Shown here piece after piece: positions 1 through 7,198 of a stretch of DNA of 37,108 nucleotides. Position numbers and translations under genes: made by a program. The stretch is taken from positions 1-37,108 of the forward strand of contig JAPUIA010000162.1 of the NCBI GenBank assembly GCA_027297435.1, in the 5' to 3' direction. The notes under the pieces are model-generated. The model made no database searches, was not told the origin of the DNA, and was given only the letters and a program-made list of their open reading frames with translations. Position 1 is the stretch's first letter. Each line of letters starts with the position of its first letter. Source of the DNA: Gammaproteobacteria bacterium (GTDB lineage: Bacteria; Pseudomonadota; Gammaproteobacteria; Pseudomonadales; Azotimanducaceae).

Positions 1-2
1 TT

Positions 3-95
3 CAAACCGGGGACATGTGTCACGATTCCTGGATGCAGGTTACGGTACCGCTCAATCTCTACCTCAGACTGCCGATAGAGGAAGGAATGGACTGA
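3..95 (+). CDS. C-terminal tail of an unidentified protein, cut by the window edge
   Basis: An open frame enters from the left edge and stops at TGA 93-95, giving about 30 residues that end in LYLRLPIEEGMD. The composition (alternating hydrophobic residues, then an acidic tail) looks like a real C-terminus, and the other two forward frames are less protein-like. No family can be named from so little. It could also be chance, since the frame is short. Confidence 0.35.
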   Translation, partial: QTGDMCHDSWMQVTVPLNLYLRLPIEEGMD

Positions 96-132
96 AACCT
101 ATGCCGGCGCTTACCGTTTGATTGAAAATGAC

Positions 133-327
133 ATGGAGGCAATGCGAACCCAAAGCTACCCACGCAGCAGTCTGGGCGCTTTGAGAGGCTGGTTGTGCGG
201 CCGAGAGTGGCATTGGTGGGACGGTCTCAATCTGTCAGTGACACAACGCAAATGCGTTTGGTGCGGCCGATGCGAGAGGCTACGAATAGAGCCCGGTGAC
301 TCCTACTGTTGGGTCGAGGAAGAGTGA
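133..327 (+). CDS. small cysteine-containing protein of unknown function
   Basis: About 64 residues from ATG 133; a TTG at 118 and an ATG at 142 are alternative starts and none has a well-spaced ribosome site. The middle is rich in Trp and Cys (REWHWWDGLN, then CVWCGRCERLR), which looks like half of a zinc-binding knuckle (CxxC followed by another Cys three residues later). No signal peptide or membrane segment is visible. Its last 25 bases overlap the end of the oppositely oriented gene at 303-617. I do not recognise the family; a small metal-binding or nucleic-acid-binding protein is possible, but this is inference from the cysteines only. Confidence 0.4.
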   Translation: MEAMRTQSYPRSSLGALRGWLCGREWHWWDGLNLSVTQRKCVWCGRCERLRIEPGDSYCWVEEE

Positions 328-617
328 CCGTCAAAGCCTCCCGAGTCGGGGGTTTTGGGGGCACCGCCCTCATCGCGAAGTCGATTGTCTTCATACCACT
401 TCACAAGCGCTGCTTGTTCGGCGCTGAGCTGATGATCCGGCACTCGTTTATGCATCCATTGAACGAAGCTCAATGATGCGCCACCAACGAATTTACCCTG
501 ATTCTCCACGATAACGACTTCTCGTTTTCCGCTCCTGACAGCTTCCCGCACTTTATACATCTCGAAATACGCTCTACGTTGGGAGATTCGGATAGTGGCA
601 GTAAAGCCGTAGCCCAT
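303..617 (-). CDS. hypothetical protein, 104 aa
   Basis: A 104-residue frame that begins MGYGFTATIRISQRR and ends in a Ser/Gln-rich tail (GHSSSTQQ). The middle is balanced and soluble-looking (YFEMYKVREAVRSGKREVVIVENQG, given here only as a shape: helix then beta strand), with a likely helical segment QLSAEQAALVKWYEDN near the C-terminus. There are no cysteines, signal peptide or membrane segments. It converges with the small gene on the left and diverges from the nitronate monooxygenase on the right; a perfect 7-bp palindrome lies 4-25 bases upstream of its start. No family recognised. It is supported mainly by natural composition and by being the only sensible gene in this stretch. Confidence 0.5.
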   Translation of the reverse strand: MGYGFTATIRISQRRAYFEMYKVREAVRSGKREVVIVENQGKFVGGASLSFVQWMHKRVPDHQLSAEQAALVKWYEDNRLRDEGGAPKTPDSGGFDGHSSSTQQ

Positions 618-620
618 TGC

Positions 621-642
621 GTGACAGGGTTCACACTGTCAC
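621..642. promoter_or_regulatory. perfect palindrome GTGACAG-N8-CTGTCAC, candidate operator
   Basis: Arms at 621-627 and 636-642 are perfect inverted repeats of 7 bp with an 8-bp centre. It sits just upstream of the 303-617 gene (start at 617) and about 95 bp upstream of the nitronate monooxygenase, so it could control the divergent pair. The geometry fits a dimeric helix-turn-helix regulator; no regulator gene is next to it. Which protein binds is unknown. Confidence 0.4.
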
Positions 643-736
643 TGACGGACATGCGCCGGATCGGAGGAACGCAGAGCACACATCACGCTGCTGGTTCACA
701 TAGTATCTAGGCTTCTTCCGGCAGGAGTTTCCTACA

Positions 737-1822
737 ATGTGGCCAGATCGAACGCTCATAGACCTTCTTGGTATCGAGCTACCTATCGTACAAGCACCGA
801 TGGCAGGGGCTTCCGGATCGGCTTTAGCGATTGCTGTGAGTGAGGCTGGTGGTCTGGGCTCTTTGCCGTGCGCCATGCTCGATGCAACAACCATACGAGC
901 CGAAGTCGGCTTGTTCCGACAGCGCACGAATGGTCCCATCAATCTAAATTTCTTCTGTCACAAAATGCCCGAGACCGACCTTGAACGTGAATCAAGATGG
1001 CGTTCGCGACTGGCAGCGTACTATTCGGAGTTCAACATCGATCCCGCGGGTCGAGCACCTGCGAGCGCTCGCACACCGTTCGATGATCATCTTTGTGAAG
1101 TCGTTGAAACGGAAAGACCCAAGGTCGTAAGTTTTCATTTTGGCTTGCCGGATTTGGCGCTTCTAGAAAGAGTGAAGTCGACTGGGTGCATTGTGCTCAG
1201 TTCTGCGACGACAGTGCGAGAAGCGGAATGGTTGGAAGCTCATGGCTGTGACGCGATCATTGCCCAAGGTTACGAGGCGGGTGGACACCGCGGTATGTTT
1301 CTGACAGACGACATCGCAACTCAACCAGGAACGTTTGCTTTGGTGCCGCAGGTCGTCGACGCCGTGAACGTGCCTGTAATTGCCGCAGGTGGCATCGCCG
1401 ACGGTAGGGGCATCGCGGCAGCCTTTGCTCTGGGTGCCGCAGGTGTTCAGATCGGTACTGCTTACCTCAAGACACCGCAGTCCTTGATCTCGGATCTGCA
1501 CCGGGCAGCGCTAGCCAGCGCCGCTGACGATAAGACATCCTTGACCAATCTTTTTACTGGTCGACCAGCGCGGAGTTTACTGAATCGAGTCATGCGGGAG
1601 GTAGGTCCGATGTCGGACGATGCACCGGCATTTCCCACCGCGGGGTATGCTCTCGCGCCATTGAAGGTAAAAGCTGAATCCTTGGGCACCGTTGATTTTT
1701 CGTCACTGTGGTCCGGACAAACAGCCCGAGTCGGTATCATGGGCGAAGATGCCGGTGAACTGACACTCAGGCTTGCTGCCGACGCTCGACAACGACTCAA
1801 GAGCATGGCGGGTACCGGGTAA
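737..1822 (+). CDS. nitronate monooxygenase (2-nitropropane dioxygenase family)
   Basis: A 361-residue FMN enzyme of the nitronate monooxygenase family, which oxidises alkyl nitronates to carbonyl compounds and nitrite and probably serves to remove toxic nitronates such as propionate-3-nitronate. The N-terminus carries the family opening (ELPIVQAPMAGASG, then EAGGLGSLP). The TIM-barrel FMN phosphate-binding region is clear: AAGGIADGRG around residues 218-227, followed by ALGAAGVQIGTAYL. Length is usual for the family. The start ATG 737 has GGAG about 9 bases upstream. It stands alone, converging with the lipoprotein gene. The fold and FMN binding are secure; the physiological substrate is not known, and some family members are annotated only as 2-nitropropane dioxygenase-like. 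Confidence 0.9.
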   Translation: MWPDRTLIDLLGIELPIVQAPMAGASGSALAIAVSEAGGLGSLPCAMLDATTIRAEVGLFRQRTNGPINLNFFCHKMPETDLERESRWRSRLAAYYSEFNIDPAGRAPASARTPFDDHLCEVVETERPKVVSFHFGLPDLALLERVKSTGCIVLSSATTVREAEWLEAHGCDAIIAQGYEAGGHRGMFLTDDIATQPGTFALVPQVVDAVNVPVIAAGGIADGRGIAAAFALGAAGVQIGTAYLKTPQSLISDLHRAALASAADDKTSLTNLFTGRPARSLLNRVMREVGPMSDDAPAFPTAGYALAPLKVKAESLGTVDFSSLWSGQTARVGIMGEDAGELTLRLAADARQRLKSMAGTG

Positions 1823-1828
1823 GTCGGT

Positions 1829-1854
1829 CGACGATCGTGGGTGCTCAATCGTTG
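1829..1854. terminator. hairpin at the convergent junction of the monooxygenase and lipoprotein genes
   Basis: Arms CGACGAT (1829-1835) and ATCGTTG (1848-1854) pair over 7 positions with one G-T wobble. It lies 7 bases after the monooxygenase stop, and its right arm is inside the last codons of the minus-strand lipoprotein gene. There is no T-run, so a classic Rho-independent terminator is not supported. Confidence 0.25.
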
Positions 1855-2600
1855 GGCAGTTTGTCACACGCCGGGTTCGTGCCACGCGCGGCTAGAATGC
1901 GTAACTCGAAATCAATGTCTTCCGCTACGCCGATTGCGCCCAGGAAGGCATAGTACCCTCGCAACGCTAGATCGCGATGCGACAGTGTGAACCGGCTTGC
2001 TACGAAAAGGCAATCCCCTTGCCGGGCCCAGGTGAGGGGTACGGTCGCGTGATGTTCGTCTGCCTTCAGCCGGATACTCAAGAGGGCCGTGTGAGTTCTC
2101 GGTTGGACGTGCACATGAACGAACGGGTACTCGGTTGCCGACAACATTCTGCTCCCTAACATGCGCGCGCGCGTAGCCGCCTTGGCTCGATCGCTTCGCC
2201 TGCGTTCGAATCCGGCACCCAGAGCGGCTCGTACGTCTGCCGCATCTATCACGAGATCGTAAGGCCGCATATATAGATCCGCGAAGGACGCATCGACGCT
2301 ATTCGCCATATAGATCAGCCCGCCAATCTGCTCGGTCGTCATGGCATGGCTGTGGCTCAGCCGTTTCAACCAACCCGCTGGGTAGGTCTTGATCAACAGC
2401 TCGGCATCTTTGATCGTATAAACCGAATTCGGTGCCATGGCAGCATAGCGCGCGGTGGGAAATTGCGCCGGTATCGCATTTGACGGCGCGGTAGGCGATG
2501 CTGGGTAGGTCATACATCCGGCGACCGCAACCGACAGGGCCATCCACAAGAATCGAGCTTTGCCGCGGTGGCGGCTCGTAAGGATCTTCTGGAGGCTCAT
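1845..2600 (-). CDS. putative lipoprotein of unknown function
   Basis: 251 residues with a lipoprotein signal: positively charged N-terminus (SRHRGKAR), hydrophobic stretch FLWMALSVAVAGC and a lipobox AVAGC, so Cys29 or so would be acylated and the protein anchored in the outer or inner membrane. After the linker (TYPASPTAPSNAIPAQFP) comes a globular domain with repeated Tyr/Met and basic residues; I recognise no enzyme motif. It starts 19 bases after the stop of the Asp-box repeat gene on the same strand, so the two are likely co-transcribed. The localisation call is good; the function is open. Confidence 0.7.
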   Translation of the reverse strand: MSLQKILTSRHRGKARFLWMALSVAVAGCMTYPASPTAPSNAIPAQFPTARYAAMAPNSVYTIKDAELLIKTYPAGWLKRLSHSHAMTTEQIGGLIYMANSVDASFADLYMRPYDLVIDAADVRAALGAGFERRRSDRAKAATRARMLGSRMLSATEYPFVHVHVQPRTHTALLSIRLKADEHHATVPLTWARQGDCLFVASRFTLSHRDLALRGYYAFLGAIGVAEDIDFELRILAARGTNPACDKLPND

Positions 2601-2619
2601 GGCCGTCGAGCCTTCGGCT

Positions 2620-3612
2620 TCAGAAAGCGACTACCGACAATACCGGCGGCATGCCGGAACCCATTTGGGTCCACTGGGCGTCGTTGCTCACGCGCCAGAC
2701 TTCGCCGGTATCTGTACCGACCACCACACCGCCGGGCAAATCCGGGTCGGGCGTTAGCCCGTGGAAGTTGGCGTGCGAAGGCGAATGCGCCGTGTCGCAG
2801 AGTGAGCGCCAGGACTCACCTTCGTCCTCTGAACGAAACAACATGGCCTGTGCGCCGTCATCATCCTTGAAGCTCGAGAACGCGGTCGGCGCACTTGCGA
2901 TTGTGAGTCCGTACGGTGCGCGCGGATCGATGCACATCGGCCGCGAGTAACGCGGTGTTATGCCTTGCCACGCGTATTGCCAGTTAACGCCGGCATCAAT
3001 GGACCGGAATACGCCGGCGTTGCCTTCGATCATTTCCGCGACGCCGTCGAGCCGACCGTAGCCGGTGGATGCGAACAGCACCTCCGACTTGGCCGGATGT
3101 GCATACATCATGTGCAGATCCGGATTTTCGCCAGGCAGCCCGAGTTCCCATGTCTGACCGCCGTCCTCGGTGCGCATGATGCCGCCGACTTCGACGCCGA
3201 CCCAGAGGCGCTGCGGGTTGTCGCGGTCGATCACCAACGCTCGAGCACGAGCCGGAATCGGGGGATCTAACGGTATGCACCACGCGGTTGCTTCCGCGGC
3301 GCCGGCGAATGATTCGACCTCGCGCCACGTCTCACCGGCATCCATGCTTCGAAACAGTCCGGCAGGTTGGGTACCGGCGTAAAGCACACCGTTACCATCG
3401 CCGCGAATCTGCCAAACCTCACGATCCTCCATTCCTACGAGCGACCAGGACTCGCCCGCGTCAACCGATGCGAACAGCCCCGCCCCGGTCCCTGCGAACA
3501 GTCGATCGCCCAACCTAACGAGATCGCGAACACCACGACTTTCGAGCAAATGCCGAGCGTCGCCAGGCTCGACCGAAAAGACGCCCTTGCTGGTACCCGC
3601 TAGAACACTCAT
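2620..3612 (-). CDS. Asp-box (BNR) repeat beta-propeller protein, sialidase/VPS10-like fold
   Basis: 330 residues with at least five Asp-box motifs (S/T-x-D-x-G-x-x-W): SVDAGESW, SMDAGETW, TEDGGQTW, SIDAGVNW and SEDEGESW, spaced along the whole chain as in six- or seven-bladed propellers annotated as WD40/YVTN/BNR repeat or exo-alpha-sialidase-like. The opening MSVLAGTSKGVFSV is typical of a bacterial cytosolic subfamily without signal peptide. The repeats give structure, not catalysis: I do not see the Arg triad and Tyr of a true sialidase. It is the first gene of a two-gene minus-strand unit with the lipoprotein and shares an upstream region of about 125 bp with the plus-strand cluster at 3737. 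Likely a binding or scaffold protein. Confidence 0.8.
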   Translation of the reverse strand: MSVLAGTSKGVFSVEPGDARHLLESRGVRDLVRLGDRLFAGTGAGLFASVDAGESWSLVGMEDREVWQIRGDGNGVLYAGTQPAGLFRSMDAGETWREVESFAGAAEATAWCIPLDPPIPARARALVIDRDNPQRLWVGVEVGGIMRTEDGGQTWELGLPGENPDLHMMYAHPAKSEVLFASTGYGRLDGVAEMIEGNAGVFRSIDAGVNWQYAWQGITPRYSRPMCIDPRAPYGLTIASAPTAFSSFKDDDGAQAMLFRSEDEGESWRSLCDTAHSPSHANFHGLTPDPDLPGGVVVGTDTGEVWRVSNDAQWTQMGSGMPPVLSVVAF

Positions 3613-3742
3613 CTACGACCTCCGTTTACCGATCCCCGATGCTTCGAGTGTAACCAGGTTTGGTAACGCTCGGAATGCCGGTATCCGAGGTCCGTGACCA
3701 GTGTGCTAGAGGTCATACTTCGCTGTGGCATAATCCGTGGAG

Positions 3743-3934
3743 ATGGATCTCATAACGCATGCAGCACCTTGCCCATATTGCGGTGAGGTCATCGAGATTG
3801 TCGTCGATACCAGTGTCGACGACCAGTCTTACATCGAAGATTGCTCGGTATGTTGTCGTCCGATCGACATCCGACTGTCGATCGATGTTGATGGCGAGAC
3901 GAGTGTGGTCATGCGCCATGAGAATGAGGTTTAA
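3743..3934 (+). CDS. CPXCG motif cysteine-rich protein
   Basis: About 63 residues with CPYCGE near the N-terminus and CSVCCRP around residue 35, followed by an acidic beta-rich stretch; this matches the short 'CPXCG motif-containing cysteine-rich' proteins of proteobacteria, presumed zinc-ribbon proteins of unknown role. A GTG at 3737 would add two residues; neither start has a clear ribosome site, and a CATAAT box at 3729-3734 lies so close that a nearly leaderless message is possible. It opens a plus-strand run in which the next gene starts 13 bases after its stop. Family call is good, function unknown. Confidence 0.8.
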   Translation: MDLITHAAPCPYCGEVIEIVVDTSVDDQSYIEDCSVCCRPIDIRLSIDVDGETSVVMRHENEV

Positions 3935-3947
3935 CGAGGGGATCGAC

Positions 3948-4250
3948 ATGTTCATCGCAATGAATCGTTTTCACATCGCGCTGGGTTTTGAAGCGGGTTT
4001 CGAGAAGGTGTGGCGAGAACGGGACACCTATCTGTCCGAAGTGCCGGGTTTTGTGACCTTCCACTTGTTGAAAGGCCCCGAAACCGAAGAGCATGTGCTG
4101 TATGCATCCCACACCGTGTGGGAATCTCGCGCGGCGTTCGAAGCGTGGACCGAATCCGAGCATTTTCGTAAGGCCCATGCCCAAGCGAGCGCACCCAAAG
4201 GCACCTATCTCGGGCATCCGAACTTAGAGACGTTTGAGGCGGTGCTGTGA
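3948..4250 (+). CDS. antibiotic biosynthesis monooxygenase (ABM) domain protein, heme-oxygenase-like
   Basis: 100 residues from ATG 3948, chosen because GAGG (3935-3938) lies 9 bases upstream and because family members begin with this MFIAMNRF pattern. The chain shows the ferredoxin-like ABM fold signature: a first strand, then the helix FEKVWRERDTYL, the strand PGFVTFHLLKG, LYASHTVWESRAAFEAWTES, and a C-terminal helix with a conserved HF. Relatives are the HmoA/IsdG-type heme-degrading monooxygenases and quinol monooxygenases; the family does small-molecule oxidation without a bound cofactor or binds heme. Its stop overlaps the start of the amidohydrolase by one base. The substrate is not predictable from sequence. 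Confidence 0.8.
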   Translation: MFIAMNRFHIALGFEAGFEKVWRERDTYLSEVPGFVTFHLLKGPETEEHVLYASHTVWESRAAFEAWTESEHFRKAHAQASAPKGTYLGHPNLETFEAVL

Positions 4251-5683
4251 TGCGACCGGCTTGGCTGGCTATTGCCATAAGTTGCGTCTGCGCGGTCGCG
4301 CACACTGCTGCGTATGATCTGGTCATCCTCAACGGCCGCGTGATGGACCCCGAATCTGGGTTGGACGCCGTTCGCAACGTCGGTATCAACGACGGCCTGA
4401 TTAGCAAGATCACCGCAACGCAAATCCGCGGTGAACGCAACCTCGATGCACGCGGATTGGTCGTGGCGCCAGGCTTCATCGACCTGCATGCCCATGGCCA
4501 AGATGTCCGAAGCAATCGCTTTCAAGCCGCCGATGGTGTGACGACCGCGCTCGAACTGGAGATTGGTCGGTATCCGATCGCCGAGTTTCTGGCCTCGCGC
4601 GAGGGCCAAGCGCCCGTTCACTATGGTGCGACGTCTGCACACATCGCGGCACGCCTGGATCTGTTCGATCGCGAAGATGGCGACGGCTTTTTTAGCGGTA
4701 GTCGCGATGCGTCCAATAGCCAACGCTTAACCGACGAGCAGTTGCCGGCGATGATTGCCAACGTGGAGCAAGGCCTGTTGGAAGGCGGGTTGGGTGTCGG
4801 TACGGGCATCACCTACGTCCCGGGTGCTAGCCACGCCGAGATCTTCGAACTGTTCAGATTGGCGGCTAGCTATAAGGTACCCGTGTTCACGCACATCCGC
4901 CAAGCGCGCTACATGGGGGGCGACCGGTTGGCCCCTTTGCAGGAGGTGTTGGCCGATGCGGCGGCTACCGGCGCGGCGTTGCATGTCGTGCATTTCAACT
5001 CGTCCTTAGACGAGGACGCGAGGATCGGCCTGGAAATGTTGCGTGGTGTGCGTGCCGCCGGTGTCGATGTGACGACGGAAAGCTATCCCTACACCGCAGG
5101 GTCTTCGCGCATCGAAAGCGCCTTGTTCGAGAATTACCAAGGTGACTATGCGCAGTTGCAATGGACCGCCACGGGTGAGCGGCTGACCGAAGCCAGCTTC
5201 AACCAATACCGTGCTCAAGGCGGGTGGGTCATCATTCATGGACGCAGCGAAGACACCAACACGTGGTTGATCGCGCAAGAAGATGTGATGGTCGCAAGCG
5301 ACGGCGTACCCTTTGTCGGAGAGTTTTCCCACCCGCGCAGTGCGGGCACGTTTGCGCGTGTGCTAGGACGCTATAGCCGTGACAAGCGGGCGCTCGAACT
5401 CATGAGCGCGCTCAAGAAGATGACCCTCGACCCCGCGGCAAGGCTCCAGGCATTTACGCCAGTCATGCGGTTGAAGGGTCGTATGCAAGAAGGTGCTCAT
5501 GCGGATATTACGATTTTCGATCCGGCGACGGTGCTCGACCGCGCCACCTACGTGCAACCGGCACAGACCTCGCGGGGGATTGTGCATGTGCTGGTCAAAG
5601 GTATCGCGGTCGTGAAAGACAACGAACTCGTCGAGGATGTGTTTCCCGGAGAGGCAATCCGTTCGGAGCTTTCGAGAATCTGA
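4250..5683 (+). CDS. exported amidohydrolase, N-acyl-D-amino-acid deacylase (D-aminoacylase) family
   Basis: 477 residues. Starts at ATG 4250 inside the previous stop (TGATG). A signal peptide is clear (MRPAWLAIAISCVCAVAHTAA), so the enzyme acts in the periplasm or outside. The amidohydrolase core follows: YDLVILNGRVMDPESG, the metal site APGFIDLHAHGQD, a later PVFTHIR and HVVHFNSS with metal-ligand His, and ASDGVPFVGEFSHPRSAG with the catalytic Asp and the 'HPRxxGTFxRVLGRY' block typical of D-aminoacylases. The usual HxHxD of the family is HAHGQD here. The end (HADITIFDPATV) is the usual small beta sandwich. It probably cleaves an N-acyl or cyclic amide bond. It is 3 bases from the next gene, a flavoprotein. 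Subfamily substrate is unknown. Confidence 0.8.
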   Translation: MRPAWLAIAISCVCAVAHTAAYDLVILNGRVMDPESGLDAVRNVGINDGLISKITATQIRGERNLDARGLVVAPGFIDLHAHGQDVRSNRFQAADGVTTALELEIGRYPIAEFLASREGQAPVHYGATSAHIAARLDLFDREDGDGFFSGSRDASNSQRLTDEQLPAMIANVEQGLLEGGLGVGTGITYVPGASHAEIFELFRLAASYKVPVFTHIRQARYMGGDRLAPLQEVLADAAATGAALHVVHFNSSLDEDARIGLEMLRGVRAAGVDVTTESYPYTAGSSRIESALFENYQGDYAQLQWTATGERLTEASFNQYRAQGGWVIIHGRSEDTNTWLIAQEDVMVASDGVPFVGEFSHPRSAGTFARVLGRYSRDKRALELMSALKKMTLDPAARLQAFTPVMRLKGRMQEGAHADITIFDPATVLDRATYVQPAQTSRGIVHVLVKGIAVVKDNELVEDVFPGEAIRSELSRI

Positions 5684-5686
5684 TTC

Positions 5687-7159
5687 ATGGCGCGAGTAGT
5701 CGTCGTCGGGTCGGGAAATGCTGCGCTTTGCGCAGCGATCGCGGCGGCTGAGCATGGTGCCGAGGTAACAATCCTCGAAGCCGGTAGCGAATCCGACTTT
5801 GGCGGTAACAGTCGCTACACGGCCGGCGCCATGCGTTTTGCCTACGCCGGACCCGACGCTATCTTGGGTTTGTTGGCCGGGTCCGATGACGAGCGTATCG
5901 GCATCAGCGATTTTGGTGCTTATCCCAAAACGCAGTTTGCAGAAGACTTGCGATCATTCTCGAGCGGTCTGCCGCTCAACGCGTTGCAGAATTTATTGGT
6001 TGACGAGAGCTACGCGACGGTTGCATGGCTGAGTGACGTTGGCGTTGGTTTCGAACCGATCTTTGCACGACAGTCATTCTTGAAAAACGGGCGTTACCGA
6101 TTTTGGGGTGGTTTGACCCTGGCGACGGCGGGCGAAGGAGAAGGGTTGGTTCAAGCCGAGCGGCGCATCGCCGAAGCATTGGGATGTGCGCTGCGCCTGG
6201 AACACGTGGTGACAGAGCTGCTGCTGGACGGCCATCGGGTATCTGGTGTGCGGTGCCAGTCGGACGAGGCGTTGCAGGCAGATGCAGTCGTGTTGGCCTG
6301 TGGTGGTTTCGAAGCGAACGCGGAACTACGAAGTCGGCATCTCGGAGCCAATTGGCGGCATGCGAAGGTGCGTGGCACACCACTCAACACGGGTCAGGGC
6401 ATCGAAATGGCGACGACCATCGGCGCCGCTACCGCAGGCCAATACGGGGCCTGCCATGCGGTTTGCATGGATGTGTCGACGCCGAACTTCGGTGCCAGCA
6501 CCATTGCCCATTCAGAACGTAAGAACTTCCGCAAGATCAGCTACGTGTTCGGCGTCATGTTGAATCGCAACGGGGTTCGTTTCGTGGATGAAGGAGCCGA
6601 TTTTCGAAACTACACCTACGCCCAATACGGCAAGGCGGTGCTGGATCAACCGGGTGCTGTGGCTTGGCAGATTTTCGATGGTCAGGTCGAGAAACTGCTC
6701 TATGAAGAATATCGACGCGACCACGCGACGCGCTATCGAGGTGGCTCGTTGGAAGAGCTGATCGCGATGCTGCCCGGCATCGATCGGCGTACTGCGCTGC
6801 AAACGATGGAAGATTACAACCGGGCTGCCGTTGGCGATGGGTTCGACCCGACGATCAAGGACGGATGCGAAACGCAGGGTTTGGATCTGCCGAAGAGCAA
6901 TTGGGCACTACCGCTCCGCACACCGCCATTTCTCGCGTTTGAAGTCACTGGTGGCATTACGTTCACCTATGGCGGGCTGGCCGCCAGCACGGATGGCGAG
7001 GTGCTGGACGACCGGGGCGAGCCGATCGACGGGCTGTTTGCTGCGGGTGAGATCGTCGGCGGCATCTTCTTCGACGGCTATCCTGGCGGTTCCGGCCTGA
7101 CCGCCGGTGCGGTGATGGGTCGCAGGGCTGGTCGCAGCGCGGCTTCGTCGGTAATGTAG
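5687..7159 (+). CDS. FAD-dependent dehydrogenase, tricarballylate dehydrogenase (TcuA)-like, fumarate reductase flavoprotein superfamily
   Basis: 490 residues. The N-terminus has the FAD dinucleotide motif VVVGSGNAALCAAIAAAEHG, then the flavin-contact segment GGNSRYTAG seen in TcuA and fumarate reductase flavoproteins. A second FAD segment VVLACGGFEANAELR sits near residue 205, and the C-terminal substrate/FAD region reads GGITFTYGGLAASTDGEV, then GLFAAGEIVGG and a glycine-rich end. No signal peptide is visible, so it is cytosolic. TcuA oxidises tricarballylate to cis-aconitate; other members reduce or oxidise fumarate-like acids or steroids, so this may be a desaturase for a carboxylic acid. 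No TcuB or TcuC partner is present, which weakens the tricarballylate assignment. Confidence 0.75.
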   Translation: MARVVVVGSGNAALCAAIAAAEHGAEVTILEAGSESDFGGNSRYTAGAMRFAYAGPDAILGLLAGSDDERIGISDFGAYPKTQFAEDLRSFSSGLPLNALQNLLVDESYATVAWLSDVGVGFEPIFARQSFLKNGRYRFWGGLTLATAGEGEGLVQAERRIAEALGCALRLEHVVTELLLDGHRVSGVRCQSDEALQADAVVLACGGFEANAELRSRHLGANWRHAKVRGTPLNTGQGIEMATTIGAATAGQYGACHAVCMDVSTPNFGASTIAHSERKNFRKISYVFGVMLNRNGVRFVDEGADFRNYTYAQYGKAVLDQPGAVAWQIFDGQVEKLLYEEYRRDHATRYRGGSLEELIAMLPGIDRRTALQTMEDYNRAAVGDGFDPTIKDGCETQGLDLPKSNWALPLRTPPFLAFEVTGGITFTYGGLAASTDGEVLDDRGEPIDGLFAAGEIVGGIFFDGYPGGSGLTAGAVMGRRAGRSAASSVM

Positions 7160-7198
7160 GTGGCACTTTGAGATTCTAGGGGAGGATCTGAGGCAGCC

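Noticed and set aside
5687-7159. Firm assignment as tricarballylate dehydrogenase tcuA
   Set aside because: No tcuB or tcuC is present, and the superfamily is broad.
7160-7198. TGGCAC before the sulfatase as a sigma-54 promoter
   Set aside because: The -24 box is present but there is no TTGC at the proper distance.
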